Assembly: GCA_965229525.1 (NCBI GenBank) | Contig: OZ245886.1 | Span: 3,286,001 to 3,350,000 of the forward strand | DNA length: 64,000 nucleotides | From: HXMU1420-13 sp965229525 | GTDB taxonomy: Bacteria > Bacteroidota > Rhodothermia > Balneolales > Balneolaceae | Reading direction: 5' to 3' | Part shown: positions 46,482 to 54,807 of the stretch, piece after piece | Layout: each line of letters opens with the position of its first letter | Numbering within the stretch: the stretch's first letter is position 1 | Translations under genes and position numbers: made by a program | Notes under the pieces: generated by a model | What the model saw: only the letters and a program-made list of their open reading frames with translations | Databases searched by the model: none | Told to the model about the DNA's origin: nothing

Positions 46482-47969
46482 ATGGCTGCTAAAACCACGG
46501 AAACCTTTTCATCGAAATTAGGACTTATTGTAAGTGTTTTAGGAATTGCAATAGGGACTGGTAACATCTGGAGATTTCCTCGAATTGCAGCCCAAAATGG
46601 GGGTGAAACCGGGGCGGGTGCATTTCTTGTTGCCTGGTTATGTTTCCTATTTCTCTGGTCGATTCCTTTGATTATTGCAGAATATGGAATTGGTAGAAAT
46701 GGTCGAAAGGGGATTGTTGGGTCATTTGCAGATTTAATTGGCGAAAAGAAAGGATGGATGGGGGGATTCATCGGCTTTGTAGCTACTGCCATTATGTTTT
46801 ATTACAGCGTTGTTGCCGGTTGGTGTTTGTATTATTTATTTCAATCACTCACATCTACTTTGCCAGACACATACGAAGCCTCACTTCAACTCTGGGATAA
46901 TTACCATAATGCCGGTTTACCTGTTCTCACACACGCCATTATTATGCTATTCGGTGGCTGGGTAGTGATGAAGGGGATTTCATCCATAGAACGTATTAAC
47001 AAAATTCTTATCCCTTCACTGTTAGCCGTGTTACTGATTTCACTGGTACGTGCGGTTACACTGGAAGGTAGCATGGACGGCATCCGTTATCTCTTTACTC
47101 CGGATTGGTCGACTTTGAGTAGCCCAAAAATTTGGCTTGAGGCTCTAACTCAAAATGCCTGGGATACTGGTGCAGCCTGGGGACTGATCCTCACGTACGG
47201 GGCTTATATGCGTAAACAGGATGATATCACGATTAGTGCGTTCCAGACAGGAATTGGGAATAATACAATCTCACTTCTTGCAGCGATCATAATTTTTAGT
47301 ACTGTTTTTGGGACATTAGGCTCTACCATGTCGAACGCCGAGATTTTGGATGTAATGAAAACATCAGGTCCAGCTAGTACAGGTCTAACTTTTATTTGGA
47401 TGCCTCAGCTCTTCGCCAGCATGGGAGGTGGAGGGGCTTTCTCTGTGTTATTCTTTCTCGGACTTACATTCGCTGCCTTTAGTTCTCTAATTTCGATGAT
47501 CGAACTAGCTGTAAAGGTGTTTGTGGATACCGGTGTTTCACGTAAACAGGCAACCATGTGGATTTGCGGTATTGGATTTGCATTCGGAATTCCGTCTGCA
47601 TTAAACCTCACATTCTTCGCTAATCAGGACTTTGTGTGGGGAGTTGGCTTAATGGTTTCTGGTGCATTCATCTCTTATGCAGTAATCAGTTTTGGTGCGA
47701 AAGATTTCCGATTGAAATTGGTTAATACCAAAGAAAGCAAAACAAAACTAGGAGGGTGGTGGGATATCATCTTGAAATATGTAATTCCTGTTCAGGTTAT
47801 TACGTTACTCACCTGGTGGTTATACCTCTCTGCAACCGAATACGCCCCTGATACCTGGTATAATCCATTAAGTCCATTTTCGGTATCAACTGTAATACTG
47901 CAATGGTTTTTGGCACTAGGAATAGTTTGGTTCTTTAATAAGCGATTATTGCCTAAAAAGTCTGCCTGA
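46482..47969 (+). CDS. Sodium-dependent neurotransmitter-symporter-family (NSS) transporter
   Basis: 495 residues, about 12 helices. The family signature spans TM1: 'GLIVSVLGIAIGTGNIWRFP' with the sodium-binding loop, then 'NGGETGAGAFLVAWLCFLFL' in place of the usual NGGGAFL. LeuT-like transporters take up amino acids with sodium. Substrate unknown. The gene has its own start region, divergent from the GT117-type gene (173 bp), and overlaps the end of the last lipoprotein gene by 17 bp. Confidence 0.92.
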   Translation: MAAKTTETFSSKLGLIVSVLGIAIGTGNIWRFPRIAAQNGGETGAGAFLVAWLCFLFLWSIPLIIAEYGIGRNGRKGIVGSFADLIGEKKGWMGGFIGFVATAIMFYYSVVAGWCLYYLFQSLTSTLPDTYEASLQLWDNYHNAGLPVLTHAIIMLFGGWVVMKGISSIERINKILIPSLLAVLLISLVRAVTLEGSMDGIRYLFTPDWSTLSSPKIWLEALTQNAWDTGAAWGLILTYGAYMRKQDDITISAFQTGIGNNTISLLAAIIIFSTVFGTLGSTMSNAEILDVMKTSGPASTGLTFIWMPQLFASMGGGGAFSVLFFLGLTFAAFSSLISMIELAVKVFVDTGVSRKQATMWICGIGFAFGIPSALNLTFFANQDFVWGVGLMVSGAFISYAVISFGAKDFRLKLVNTKESKTKLGGWWDIILKYVIPVQVITLLTWWLYLSATEYAPDTWYNPLSPFSVSTVILQWFLALGIVWFFNKRLLPKKSA

Positions 47970-48378
47970 TTGTTTTTAGGGTTATAGAATTTTCAGACCT
48001 CGAAATAACCTGATATAAATAATTGAAGGTTACATCGTTAGGATTATTCCTAATTTTATACTCTAATGTTATAAATAAATTAGGGTACTCTGTACCATGT
48101 AAAAACCATCTACAGGCATAATAAAAATTGGTTACCTGTTCAGAGTGATTTATTGAACATGTGTTAAAAGTATCAGTATTAAATATATACTCAATACTCT
48201 GGGTATTTTCATTGATTAAAGAGCTATTTGTCTTTAATAATTCAAACTGATTTTCAAAATTGATTCTTATCCAAGTGCCAGAAAATTCTTCATTTGATAA
48301 TTCAACATTCGACTGATTACTCGTAATTGAACAAGCAAGCGTTATAGATAAAAAAGCATATAATAATACCGTTTTCAT
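47953..48378 (-). CDS. Small lipoprotein, tandem family member 1
   Basis: 141 residues. A signal peptide with lipobox 'TLAC' (Cys16). The mature part shows a family pattern shared with its four upstream neighbours: Cys, about 16-17 residues, then Cys-[GKR]-W-x3-G ('CSINHSEQVTNFYYACRWFL'), followed by beta strands and 'YQVISRSENSITLKTI'. The N-terminal lipoprotein region of this member differs most. It overlaps the next gene upstream by 4 bp and the convergent transporter by 17 bp. Function unknown; the strand pattern resembles small lipocalin-like domains, which is only a guess. Confidence 0.7.
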   Translation of the reverse strand: MKTVLLYAFLSITLACSITSNQSNVELSNEEFSGTWIRINFENQFELLKTNSSLINENTQSIEYIFNTDTFNTCSINHSEQVTNFYYACRWFLHGTEYPNLFITLEYKIRNNPNDVTFNYLYQVISRSENSITLKTIRQTF

Positions 48379-48791
48379 AACACTCTATGACCTATGAATT
48401 TAATTTTGAATTGCTTGTGAGAAATTTCAAATACCTGATAAAGAAAGCTAGAATCAAAATACCAAGGATGAACGTATTCACTAAAGTAAATTCTAAGGTA
48501 AACTTTCGGTTGGGAACCGTAAATTTCCCATTTACAATCATGAAAACTATTGTTTCGAGGTTTTATACCATATAACTCGCAATTGTTATTAGGAAAGATT
48601 TCAAATCTAAATGCACTTTCTACTACTGTTGAATCAAAGTTGTTAGGTTCTATTAGCTCTAAATCATTATAAAAGCTTTCAATACGCCAATCATTAATTA
48701 AAAGGGTAGGATCTATCTCAAAATCCTGTTCGTTTTCAAAAATTGAACATGAAAGCAAAAGTGGGAGTACAAATAAAATTCTACCTACCAT
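48375..48791 (-). CDS. Small lipoprotein, tandem family member 2
   Basis: 138 residues with lipobox 'LLSC' (Cys15) followed by 'SIFENEQDFEI', almost identical to members 4 and 5. Shared features: 'CELYGIKPRNNSFHDCKWEIYG' (Cys-Cys-W-G signature) and 'YQVFEISHKQFKIKFI' at the C-terminus. Its start lies 18 bp downstream of the previous member. Function unknown. Confidence 0.72.
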   Translation of the reverse strand: MVGRILFVLPLLLSCSIFENEQDFEIDPTLLINDWRIESFYNDLELIEPNNFDSTVVESAFRFEIFPNNNCELYGIKPRNNSFHDCKWEIYGSQPKVYLRIYFSEYVHPWYFDSSFLYQVFEISHKQFKIKFIGHRVL

Positions 48792-48809
48792 AACAACATT
48801 TACTCAACT

Positions 48810-49241
48810 TTATATTGACTGCCGGATAAGTTTCAATTTGAACCTTTCTTCCGATAATTCTACTACTTCATAAAAGTACCTGAAATTCTGAGTTGTATTA
48901 TTTTCGCCGGTGATTTGATACCAAAGTGTTAAAAATAATTCTGTGTCGTAACCTTGAATTAACCAGCCACAACGTTTGTAATAATTGCTAGCTCTTTGTG
49001 AGTGAATAATCGTACAATTATTTATTTCTGTATCTCGAAAATCATAGATAATGTGATATTCAGCATCATTTGCTTCATTTGAGTTGTACTTCTTAAACGT
49101 AAATGGTTTGTATGAGTCTAAATACATCCATTTTTGAGCTGCGAATTGTCTATCGATGATTACCTTATCATCGTTATTGTAGATCGAACAACTAACCAGA
49201 AGTGGAATTGTAAAGAGTATCAGTTTATTCATTTTTCCCAT
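48810..49241 (-). CDS. Small lipoprotein, tandem family member 3
   Basis: 143 residues (140 if the ATG three codons later is used; both overlap the upstream gene). Lipobox 'LLVSC' followed by 'SIYNNDD'. Signature 'CTIIHSQRASNYYKRCGWLI' and C-terminal 'YEVVELSEERFKLKLIRQSI'. It overlaps member 4 by 17 bp, implying coupled translation. Function unknown. Confidence 0.72.
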   Translation of the reverse strand: MGKMNKLILFTIPLLVSCSIYNNDDKVIIDRQFAAQKWMYLDSYKPFTFKKYNSNEANDAEYHIIYDFRDTEINNCTIIHSQRASNYYKRCGWLIQGYDTELFLTLWYQITGENNTTQNFRYFYEVVELSEERFKLKLIRQSI

Positions 49242-49668
49242 GGTTTGAATCGAGTAACCTAAGTGAAATTCTGTCTTCTGATAACTCTGTTACTTTATAA
49301 AAATCCCAATATATAGCTCGTACAAAAGTTTGACTAGCAAATGAAAATTGAGTTGTTAGGTAGATATTTGGATCCTCACCATACATACTCCAGCCACAAT
49401 CCGAATAAAATGAATTATTAGATGGTTGCAATCCTGAATTCATTTCACAGGAATAATCATCATTAAAATTATACAGGATATAGTTCTTGAATGAACTTGT
49501 ATCAATATTTGAAGGCTTTATGTATTCTGTGTCACCTGCAAAATCAGTTCGAATCCATTCACCAATGATGTTGGGTGGATATATCTCAAAATCTTGTTCG
49601 TTTTCAAAAATCGAACAAGAGAGTAAAAGTGGAAATAGAAGTGGTGCCAGAAATTGTTTAATCATCAT
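49225..49668 (-). CDS. Small lipoprotein, tandem family member 4
   Basis: 147 residues. Lipobox 'LLLSC', then 'SIFENEQDFEIYPPNIIGEW'. Signature 'CEMNSGLQPSNNSFYSDCGW' and 'YKVTELSEDRISLRLL'. It overlaps member 5 by 11 bp and member 3 by 17 bp. The DNA for its N-terminus is nearly identical to members 2 and 5. Function unknown. Confidence 0.72.
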   Translation of the reverse strand: MMIKQFLAPLLFPLLLSCSIFENEQDFEIYPPNIIGEWIRTDFAGDTEYIKPSNIDTSSFKNYILYNFNDDYSCEMNSGLQPSNNSFYSDCGWSMYGEDPNIYLTTQFSFASQTFVRAIYWDFYKVTELSEDRISLRLLDSNHGKNE

Positions 49669-50077
49669 CAGAATAATTTCGAAGAACCGTATCTCTTAAC
49701 AGAAGTATTTCAGAGTTTGATATCTCAACGATATATGTAACTTCGCCAAATTCCTGATTGCTAATTCTCAACTCAAATTCACCGTGAGTATTTTGATCTA
49801 GTTTCCAGGAAATTGAATCGAAATAATGGGCATCATTATCAGATTGGACTAGTGCCTTTCCTATACCGCTTTTATATAAATGAATTTCGCTTCTAAACCT
49901 GAAAGGTGAAAAGTCAATCGATTCTTTTGGACGATAGGTGTAGATATAAGCTAAATTATCTTCTTCGAAGGAGTGAACCCATTCTCCGATTATCGATAAT
50001 TCGACAATTTGTTCGTTTTCAAAAATTGAACACGAAAGCAAAAGTGGAAATAGAAGTAGTAAAACCCGAATTTTCAT
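49658..50077 (-). CDS. Small lipoprotein, tandem family member 5 (first in the array)
   Basis: 139 residues. Signal peptide 'MKIRVLLLLFPLLLSC' with 'SIFENEQIVELSIIGEWVHS'. The second cysteine pair is missing: at the equivalent position it reads 'YFDSISWKLDQN', keeping the Trp but not the Cys. It is the first gene of the minus-strand array, so any shared promoter lies between here and the PH-domain gene (50078-50137). Function unknown. Confidence 0.7.
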   Translation of the reverse strand: MKIRVLLLLFPLLLSCSIFENEQIVELSIIGEWVHSFEEDNLAYIYTYRPKESIDFSPFRFRSEIHLYKSGIGKALVQSDNDAHYFDSISWKLDQNTHGEFELRISNQEFGEVTYIVEISNSEILLLRDTVLRNYSDDD

Positions 50078-50137
50078 GCGCCCTGATTATCCCTAAGAAA
50101 CATGGGCTTAACGCATGAAGATCATATGAAGTATGAA

Positions 50138-50665
50138 TTAATTATCAGAAATCTTTTTCTCGATATTTTTTAGTGAATCACGAATTTCACTTAAGATTTC
50201 TACCATAGATTCAGATCCGGTTTCACCTGCAGCAATGTTATCAGTAACTTTATCACGCTGATCAAACACCATCTGCCGGAAATCGTGGGCATCAATAATC
50301 CCGATCAAACTCAAATCAGCGGTACCCGCACCAGAATTCCCTGCAGTTTCAACTTTTAAGATACTAAGACCAAATTTTTTCAGAAGTGGACCTTCTCGAA
50401 ATGTTAAATCCTGAATTTTATCTAGTGGGATCGTTTTTTCAGTTTGAATTATAAATCCCTTTTTAAATCGAAGTGAACGAGTTGTAAGCTCACATTCCAA
50501 TCGCTCGAAATATTTATTGATGAAATAGGGGGCGATTATCAGCCAGAATGGAATAAATGGGATTGTGAACAGCATGATGGTCATCATAAAGATTCCATAA
50601 AGGTTCAGGTAGGTTTTTAACCTTGGATTGAATTCGGCTTTTTTAAGCAAAACTGGTTTTGGCAT
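50138..50665 (-). CDS. PH-domain (bPH2/YdbS-like) membrane protein
   Basis: 175 residues from ATG at 50665; an upstream in-frame start would run through the MsrB terminator. An N-terminal hydrophobic hairpin ('LYGIFMMTIMLFTIPFIPFWL') precedes a bacterial PH-like domain with 'LTTRSLRFKKGFIIQTEKTIPLDKIQDL' and 'GLSILKVETAG', typical of the bPH2/YdbS family. It ends in a short coiled tail. Membrane-associated, function unknown. Downstream of msrB, separated by a terminator. Confidence 0.83.
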   Translation of the reverse strand: MPKPVLLKKAEFNPRLKTYLNLYGIFMMTIMLFTIPFIPFWLIIAPYFINKYFERLECELTTRSLRFKKGFIIQTEKTIPLDKIQDLTFREGPLLKKFGLSILKVETAGNSGAGTADLSLIGIIDAHDFRQMVFDQRDKVTDNIAAGETGSESMVEILSEIRDSLKNIEKKISDN

Positions 50666-50680
50666 ATAGATATCAATTGA

Positions 50681-50708
50681 AATAAAAAATGCGACCCATT
50701 GGAGTCGC
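50681..50708 (-). terminator. Intrinsic terminator of msrB
   Basis: On the minus strand GCGACTC pairs with GGGTCGC around CAAT, followed by an A-then-T-rich tail (ATTTTTTATT), between the msrB stop and the PH-domain gene start. It supports placing the PH-domain start at 50665. Confidence 0.75.
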
Positions 50709-50740
50709 CTAAAGAAAGAACGGTTATTACTAAGAATCAA

Positions 50741-51301
50741 TTAGTTTGATTCATCATTTGAAATTTCATCTCGTGCTACAAATTTCATGGCAGCAGAATT
50801 CATACAATAGCGTAAGCCGGTTGGTCGTGGACCATCATCAAACACATGGCCTAAATGTCCGCCACAATTGGAGCAGACAATCTCTGTTCGAACCATAAAT
50901 AAACTTCTATCTTCGAGCTCAACCACTAAGCTGTCGTCGATTGGCTTCCAGAAGCTTGGCCAGCCTGTTCCACTTTTATACTTGTGATTGGAATCGTAAA
51001 GTTCCTGTCCGCATCCTGCACAAACATATATACCGTCGTCTTTTAAGTCGAAATACTCGTTGATGTAGGGAATTTCAGTTCCTTTTTTTCGAAGGATACG
51101 ATACTGAGTAGGGGTTAAAAATTCTTTCCACTCAGCTTCAGTTTTTTGGTATGGAAAAGTTGGTACAGTATCTGTTTGCATCGGCGACATTAATTCATGT
51201 AGATGATCGTGTGAGTGATCGTGATAACCTAACTCTGAATCGCTATTAGAAACAGCTCCAATCCCAACGAAAACAAAAAGAGTTATAAAGAGAGGCTTCA
51301 T
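50741..51301 (-). CDS. msrB: Peptide-methionine (R)-S-oxide reductase, exported
   Basis: 186 residues. An N-terminal hydrophobic stretch and a His-rich linker ('YHDHSHDHLHELMSP') suggest periplasmic or anchored location. The MsrB domain has 'EWKEFLTPTQYRILRKKGTE', zinc-binding CxxC pairs in 'VCAGCG' and 'VCSNCGGHLGHVF', and the catalytic Cys in 'RYCMNSAAM' (about 166). It repairs methionine sulfoxide in exported proteins. The His-rich linker may bind metal; this is an inference. Confidence 0.93.
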   Translation of the reverse strand: MKPLFITLFVFVGIGAVSNSDSELGYHDHSHDHLHELMSPMQTDTVPTFPYQKTEAEWKEFLTPTQYRILRKKGTEIPYINEYFDLKDDGIYVCAGCGQELYDSNHKYKSGTGWPSFWKPIDDSLVVELEDRSLFMVRTEIVCSNCGGHLGHVFDDGPRPTGLRYCMNSAAMKFVARDEISNDESN

Positions 51302-51406
51302 ATTAGTAGATAATTTTGTTGGTTTAACAATTTACCACTAATTACCAATCCCCGAATTTTTAATCATCACGATTATGTAACAATTATGTGATTGAAATAT
51401 TTTGTA

Positions 51407-52888
51407 TTACCAATCCCAGCGTCGCTCCCAGCGATCGAATTCATCTTCAAGAAGTGGTAAGTTCTTTTGTTTGAATACTCGAACACCAACAGTGAATCCA
51501 ACCCAGAATTGATATTCACGACCTTTTCTCTCTGGTGACCATAAACTGTACCAGGTATAATCATTTGAACCATTAACCCTGGTAACCTGCATGTTAATGC
51601 TTGGCCCACCATACAACGACAATCCATTTCCAAATCGATTACCAACCATATATTTGTAAGAGTAAATGAAATTTAAAGTACGGTCCCAGTCACCTTCAAA
51701 TACATGATGAACGGTAAACTCCTGATTCACAAAAAGAGTAGTGCTTTCAATTTTTTCAAATGAATCCTGAATATTTTTCTCCAGACCAACACCAACCCCA
51801 ATTCTATATACATCTCGATCTAGAGCCGTGTTATAGCCAAACATGGCCATATTATACACTCGATGCGTACCAGTGGTTAAGCCGAAATCAACGAAACCGG
51901 CATCACTCATTCGGGCATCAATATTATAGCGCCCATTTCCGTATAAGCTGAGGACACCGATAGGTGCACCTTCAAATTCTTTCGCAATATTTAGAATCCC
52001 GATTTGAAGTCCGGTTGCTTTTTCGGCAAAGTTAAAGCCAGCGATTTGCATTCCCATTAATTCTCTTGAGAAATTACCCACACCAGCTATTGCTAAACCT
52101 TCAATTTCTTTAGATACATTGACGCCACCTGAGAAAATCAGTCCTGAAACGTTATCTTTAGCAAGGTTAAACACCCCAGAAGCTAATAATCCTTCCATAG
52201 AACCAAGTGCAATATTGGCACCAAATGTTGCTTGCATCCCTTCGATATCATCGCCGGCAAAGTTTAGGATACCAGCAGCTTGAAGCCCTTCAACATCACC
52301 TTTTGCTATGTTCACAGCCCCAGCAGCTTGTAATCCAGAGATATTGCTTTTAGCTGCATTAAATATTCCGGCCGCTTGCAACCCTTCTATACTCTGCATA
52401 CTTAAATTTCCTATACCAGCCGCTTGCAACCCGGAACTTGAATGTCCTGAGTAATTAATGCCAAATGTACCCTGAAGACCTTCTAAAGAATGATCGCTGA
52501 AATTGCCAAGTCCTGAAACCTGAACACCAGCTGTTGATCCTTTTGACCTGTTAATTAATCCGGCAATGTTAAATCCGTCTAAATCCCCTTGCGAATAATT
52601 AACACCACCTGCTAATTGAAAGCCCGCTGAATAATATTTTGTAGCATTGAACAATAAACCAATTTCCCAGCCATCTAAAGCACCATGATAACCCCCAATC
52701 AAGTTGATGGATCTACGTGCAGTATAATTTATAGCATTTGCTCCATTCGTTGATAAAGGAGGGAAGAGAGTTACTCGCCAGCGCCGATATTCTAAATCAT
52801 CATAATAATTGTTTGATTGTGCCTGAGAGTCTGTAGAAATGAGAGGGAAGAGAAGTACTAGTAATGCCCAAAAACGTAATCTTTTCAT
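51407..52888 (-). CDS. LA_2272-type surface repeat protein
   Basis: 493 residues from the ATG at 52888, which gives a clean signal peptide ('MKRLRFWALLVLLFPLISTD'); an upstream in-frame ATG would add 16 residues. Residues about 88-305 hold at least a dozen 16-residue repeats of the form GLQAAGIxNxAxxxxx, which is the LA_2272 repeat style. The C-terminal region ('NFIYSYKYMVGNRFGNGLSL', 'YQFWVGFTVGVRVF') resembles an outer-membrane barrel tail. Surface protein of unknown function. It starts 63 bp downstream of a broken ion-channel gene. Confidence 0.82.
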   Translation of the reverse strand: MKRLRFWALLVLLFPLISTDSQAQSNNYYDDLEYRRWRVTLFPPLSTNGANAINYTARRSINLIGGYHGALDGWEIGLLFNATKYYSAGFQLAGGVNYSQGDLDGFNIAGLINRSKGSTAGVQVSGLGNFSDHSLEGLQGTFGINYSGHSSSGLQAAGIGNLSMQSIEGLQAAGIFNAAKSNISGLQAAGAVNIAKGDVEGLQAAGILNFAGDDIEGMQATFGANIALGSMEGLLASGVFNLAKDNVSGLIFSGGVNVSKEIEGLAIAGVGNFSRELMGMQIAGFNFAEKATGLQIGILNIAKEFEGAPIGVLSLYGNGRYNIDARMSDAGFVDFGLTTGTHRVYNMAMFGYNTALDRDVYRIGVGVGLEKNIQDSFEKIESTTLFVNQEFTVHHVFEGDWDRTLNFIYSYKYMVGNRFGNGLSLYGGPSINMQVTRVNGSNDYTWYSLWSPERKGREYQFWVGFTVGVRVFKQKNLPLLEDEFDRWERRWDW

Positions 52889-52951
52889 AAACTGATCCAA
52901 TTTTATTTGATTGGGCTCAATACGAGAAGAATTCAAAAAGTTTCGATCAAG

Positions 52952-53336
52952 TTAGAGTTCGTTACCGCAGATATTACAGAACTCTGCATCGAAGTCATGG
53001 TCAGAAAATTTACATTTACTACATACTCGAAGAATCCGTTGCATCCTTGCCATTTCATAGCTTACAATTCCGGTTGGTACCGCAATAATTGCATATCCCA
53101 TATTCATAATAACAGTCGAAAATAATTGCCCAAGTGGAGTTACCGGTATGATATCTCCATATCCTACTGTAAATAAGGTAACGATAGCCCAATAGATTAC
53201 TCATTGGAATACTTGTAAATCCATTTTCCTGACCTTCTACAACATATACTATAGAGCCTGCAAAGATTGCAATCATGAAAACTGCAAAGAGGAAAACCAG
53301 AATTTTCCTTGCACCGATTTCCGGATGCCAAACAGT
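52952..53336 (-). pseudogene. Frameshifted, 5'-truncated voltage-gated-type potassium channel
   Basis: In one frame the sequence reads 'WHPEIGARKILVFLF', 'GSIVYVVEGQENGFTSIPM', and in the next frame 'IYWAIVTLFTVGYGDIIPV', 'GYAIIAVPTGIVSYEMARMQ', ending in a zinc-ribbon-like 'CSKCKFSDHDFDAEFCNICG'. Together these are the pore loop and last helix of an Ion_trans_2 channel, with the TVGYGD selectivity filter. The frame changes at about 53197-53198, where one extra base in a T-T pair breaks the reading. Upstream, the sequence abuts the cyclophilin stop codon, so the voltage-sensor half is missing. A sequencing error could explain the frameshift but not the truncation. Confidence 0.8.
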
Positions 53337-53861
53337 TTAAATTGGTTTTAGGCCATCAAATTTTTCATCTAACATTTCATTCCACATAGCAACTTCTGGA
53401 ACTTTAGCTAACAATCCTGCAATATCTCCATCAATTGTTACCGATTCAATTTTATCACCTTGAACAATAGCATTTACAATATTCTGATCTTCTTCAGAAA
53501 CAATTTTTCCGAAAACGGTGTGTCGTCCATCTAACCATGGAGTTTCTAGGTGAGTGATGAAAAATTGACTTCCATTAGTACCTGGACCTGCATTTGCCAT
53601 TGATAATATTCCGGGACCATCATGTCTTAGTTCGGGATTAAACTCATCTTCAAACATGTAGCCGGGACCACCGTTTCCAATTCCATTTGGGCAACCACCT
53701 TGAATCATAAAATCATTTATTACTCTATGAAAATTCAATCCATCATAATATCCGCGTGAAGCTAGATTGAGAAAATTCGCTACCGTTTTCGGAGTTTCAT
53801 CTGCAAATAATTCAAGATTGATAGTGCCTTTTGTAGTATTAATCGTTGCGTTAATCGACAT
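53337..53861 (-). CDS. Cyclophilin-type peptidyl-prolyl isomerase
   Basis: 174 residues. 'FHRVINDFMIQGGCPNGIG', 'GPGILSMANAGPGTNGSQFFIT' and 'LDGRHTVFGKIV' are the cyclophilin signature, close to PpiB. No signal peptide, so cytosolic. The C-terminal end is slightly extended. It overlaps the upstream PagL-like gene by 11 bp and is followed immediately by the channel remnant. Confidence 0.94.
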   Translation of the reverse strand: MSINATINTTKGTINLELFADETPKTVANFLNLASRGYYDGLNFHRVINDFMIQGGCPNGIGNGGPGYMFEDEFNPELRHDGPGILSMANAGPGTNGSQFFITHLETPWLDGRHTVFGKIVSEEDQNIVNAIVQGDKIESVTIDGDIAGLLAKVPEVAMWNEMLDEKFDGLKPI

Positions 53862-54459
53862 TAGTAAAGTGTTTAATGCTTAAGAATAGAAAGTTTGAGT
53901 CAATTCCAGGATTTTGATTGCCAGTTTGTGCATTCGAAATATGATGAAATCGATATCCTAAAGATAAGAAAGTATTTTTTTGAATTGCTCTATTAAGCCC
54001 AAATGAAATATCAAACGAATAATTTATTCTACGACCTTTATCGGTTGGGAAAGTTTTATTCATCAACATTATTCCACTCTTCAAGCCCGCATAAATATTC
54101 ATATTTCGCAGAGGAGTAATCATGAGATATCCTAGTGGAGAAACCCCATAGCCAGATACGATATCGGTTACATTTCCATTATCTCGTTTAGGATAAATGT
54201 ATTCACTAAAAGGAATGATCCCTCTTGTGACATAAATTTCGGTATCATTTTTCAATGTGTGGATGAACTTTCCATATCCGATATACGACGAAAATGTTTG
54301 AGTGTCCGGGGTTTTACCAAGGAGAATTACCGATTGTGGTGAATAAGCCCCATAAATTTCTATAAATCTTTTATTAGCTGGATTTGAATTTTGTGCTAAT
54401 ATTGTAATTGAACAGATACACAGCATTATACCTGTTAAAAGAGTACGGCGTTTTTTCAT
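53851..54459 (-). CDS. PagL-like lipid A deacylase/acyloxyacyl hydrolase
   Basis: 202 residues from the ATG at 54459; a TTG one codon upstream is possible. A signal peptide ('GIMLCICSITILAQ') precedes a beta-barrel-like domain. The catalytic motif 'YRFHHISNAQTGNQNPGIDS' near residue 172 is the family's conserved His and Ser site. PagL-type enzymes remove the 3-O acyl chain of lipid A in the outer membrane. It begins 3 bp after the stop of the small membrane protein gene and overlaps the cyclophilin gene, so it is in that operon. Confidence 0.83.
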   Translation of the reverse strand: MKKRRTLLTGIMLCICSITILAQNSNPANKRFIEIYGAYSPQSVILLGKTPDTQTFSSYIGYGKFIHTLKNDTEIYVTRGIIPFSEYIYPKRDNGNVTDIVSGYGVSPLGYLMITPLRNMNIYAGLKSGIMLMNKTFPTDKGRRINYSFDISFGLNRAIQKNTFLSLGYRFHHISNAQTGNQNPGIDSNFLFLSIKHFTNVD

Positions 54460-54462
54460 CAA

Positions 54463-54804
54463 TTATTTTGAACTACCTTTTTTTGATACGTAAGATTTTA
54501 CTTTAGGTAATGTTGACAATATCCAAATTATTGCCCAAAGTGCAGCCAGATAATAACTGGATACATATAATAGAGCGATCAGATTGAAAAGATAAATCAA
54601 ATGGTATAGTAAATCAGGAACGGTAGTCTTAGAAGCTTTTAATTGAAAAAAATTCGTTGATATATATAAAATTTTACTAATTAAGAGGAGAGAACTATAC
54701 ACCCAAATAATGATGCCTACTACATTATTGAGAGTAACAGCATAGGTTATTATAAATAGAAGGGATAATAAGTCGAGAAATGAATCTTTAATCCAGTTTG
54801 TCAT
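54463..54804 (-). CDS. Small integral membrane protein of unknown function
   Basis: 113 residues from the ATG at 54804. Four hydrophobic segments ('LDLLSLLFIITYAVTLNNVV', 'GIIIWVYSSLLLISKIL', 'LIYLFNLIALLYVSSYY', 'ALWAIIWILSTLP') end in a basic tail. No family recognised. Three bp downstream of the cold-shock gene and upstream of the PagL-like gene in a tight minus-strand operon. Confidence 0.65.
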   Translation of the reverse strand: MTNWIKDSFLDLLSLLFIITYAVTLNNVVGIIIWVYSSLLLISKILYISTNFFQLKASKTTVPDLLYHLIYLFNLIALLYVSSYYLAALWAIIWILSTLPKVKSYVSKKGSSK

Positions 54805-54807
54805 CAA

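Noticed and set aside
53055..53276. A 73-codon open frame as a separate gene
   Set aside because: Its first part is a channel pore segment and the rest is out of frame; better explained as a frameshifted potassium channel.
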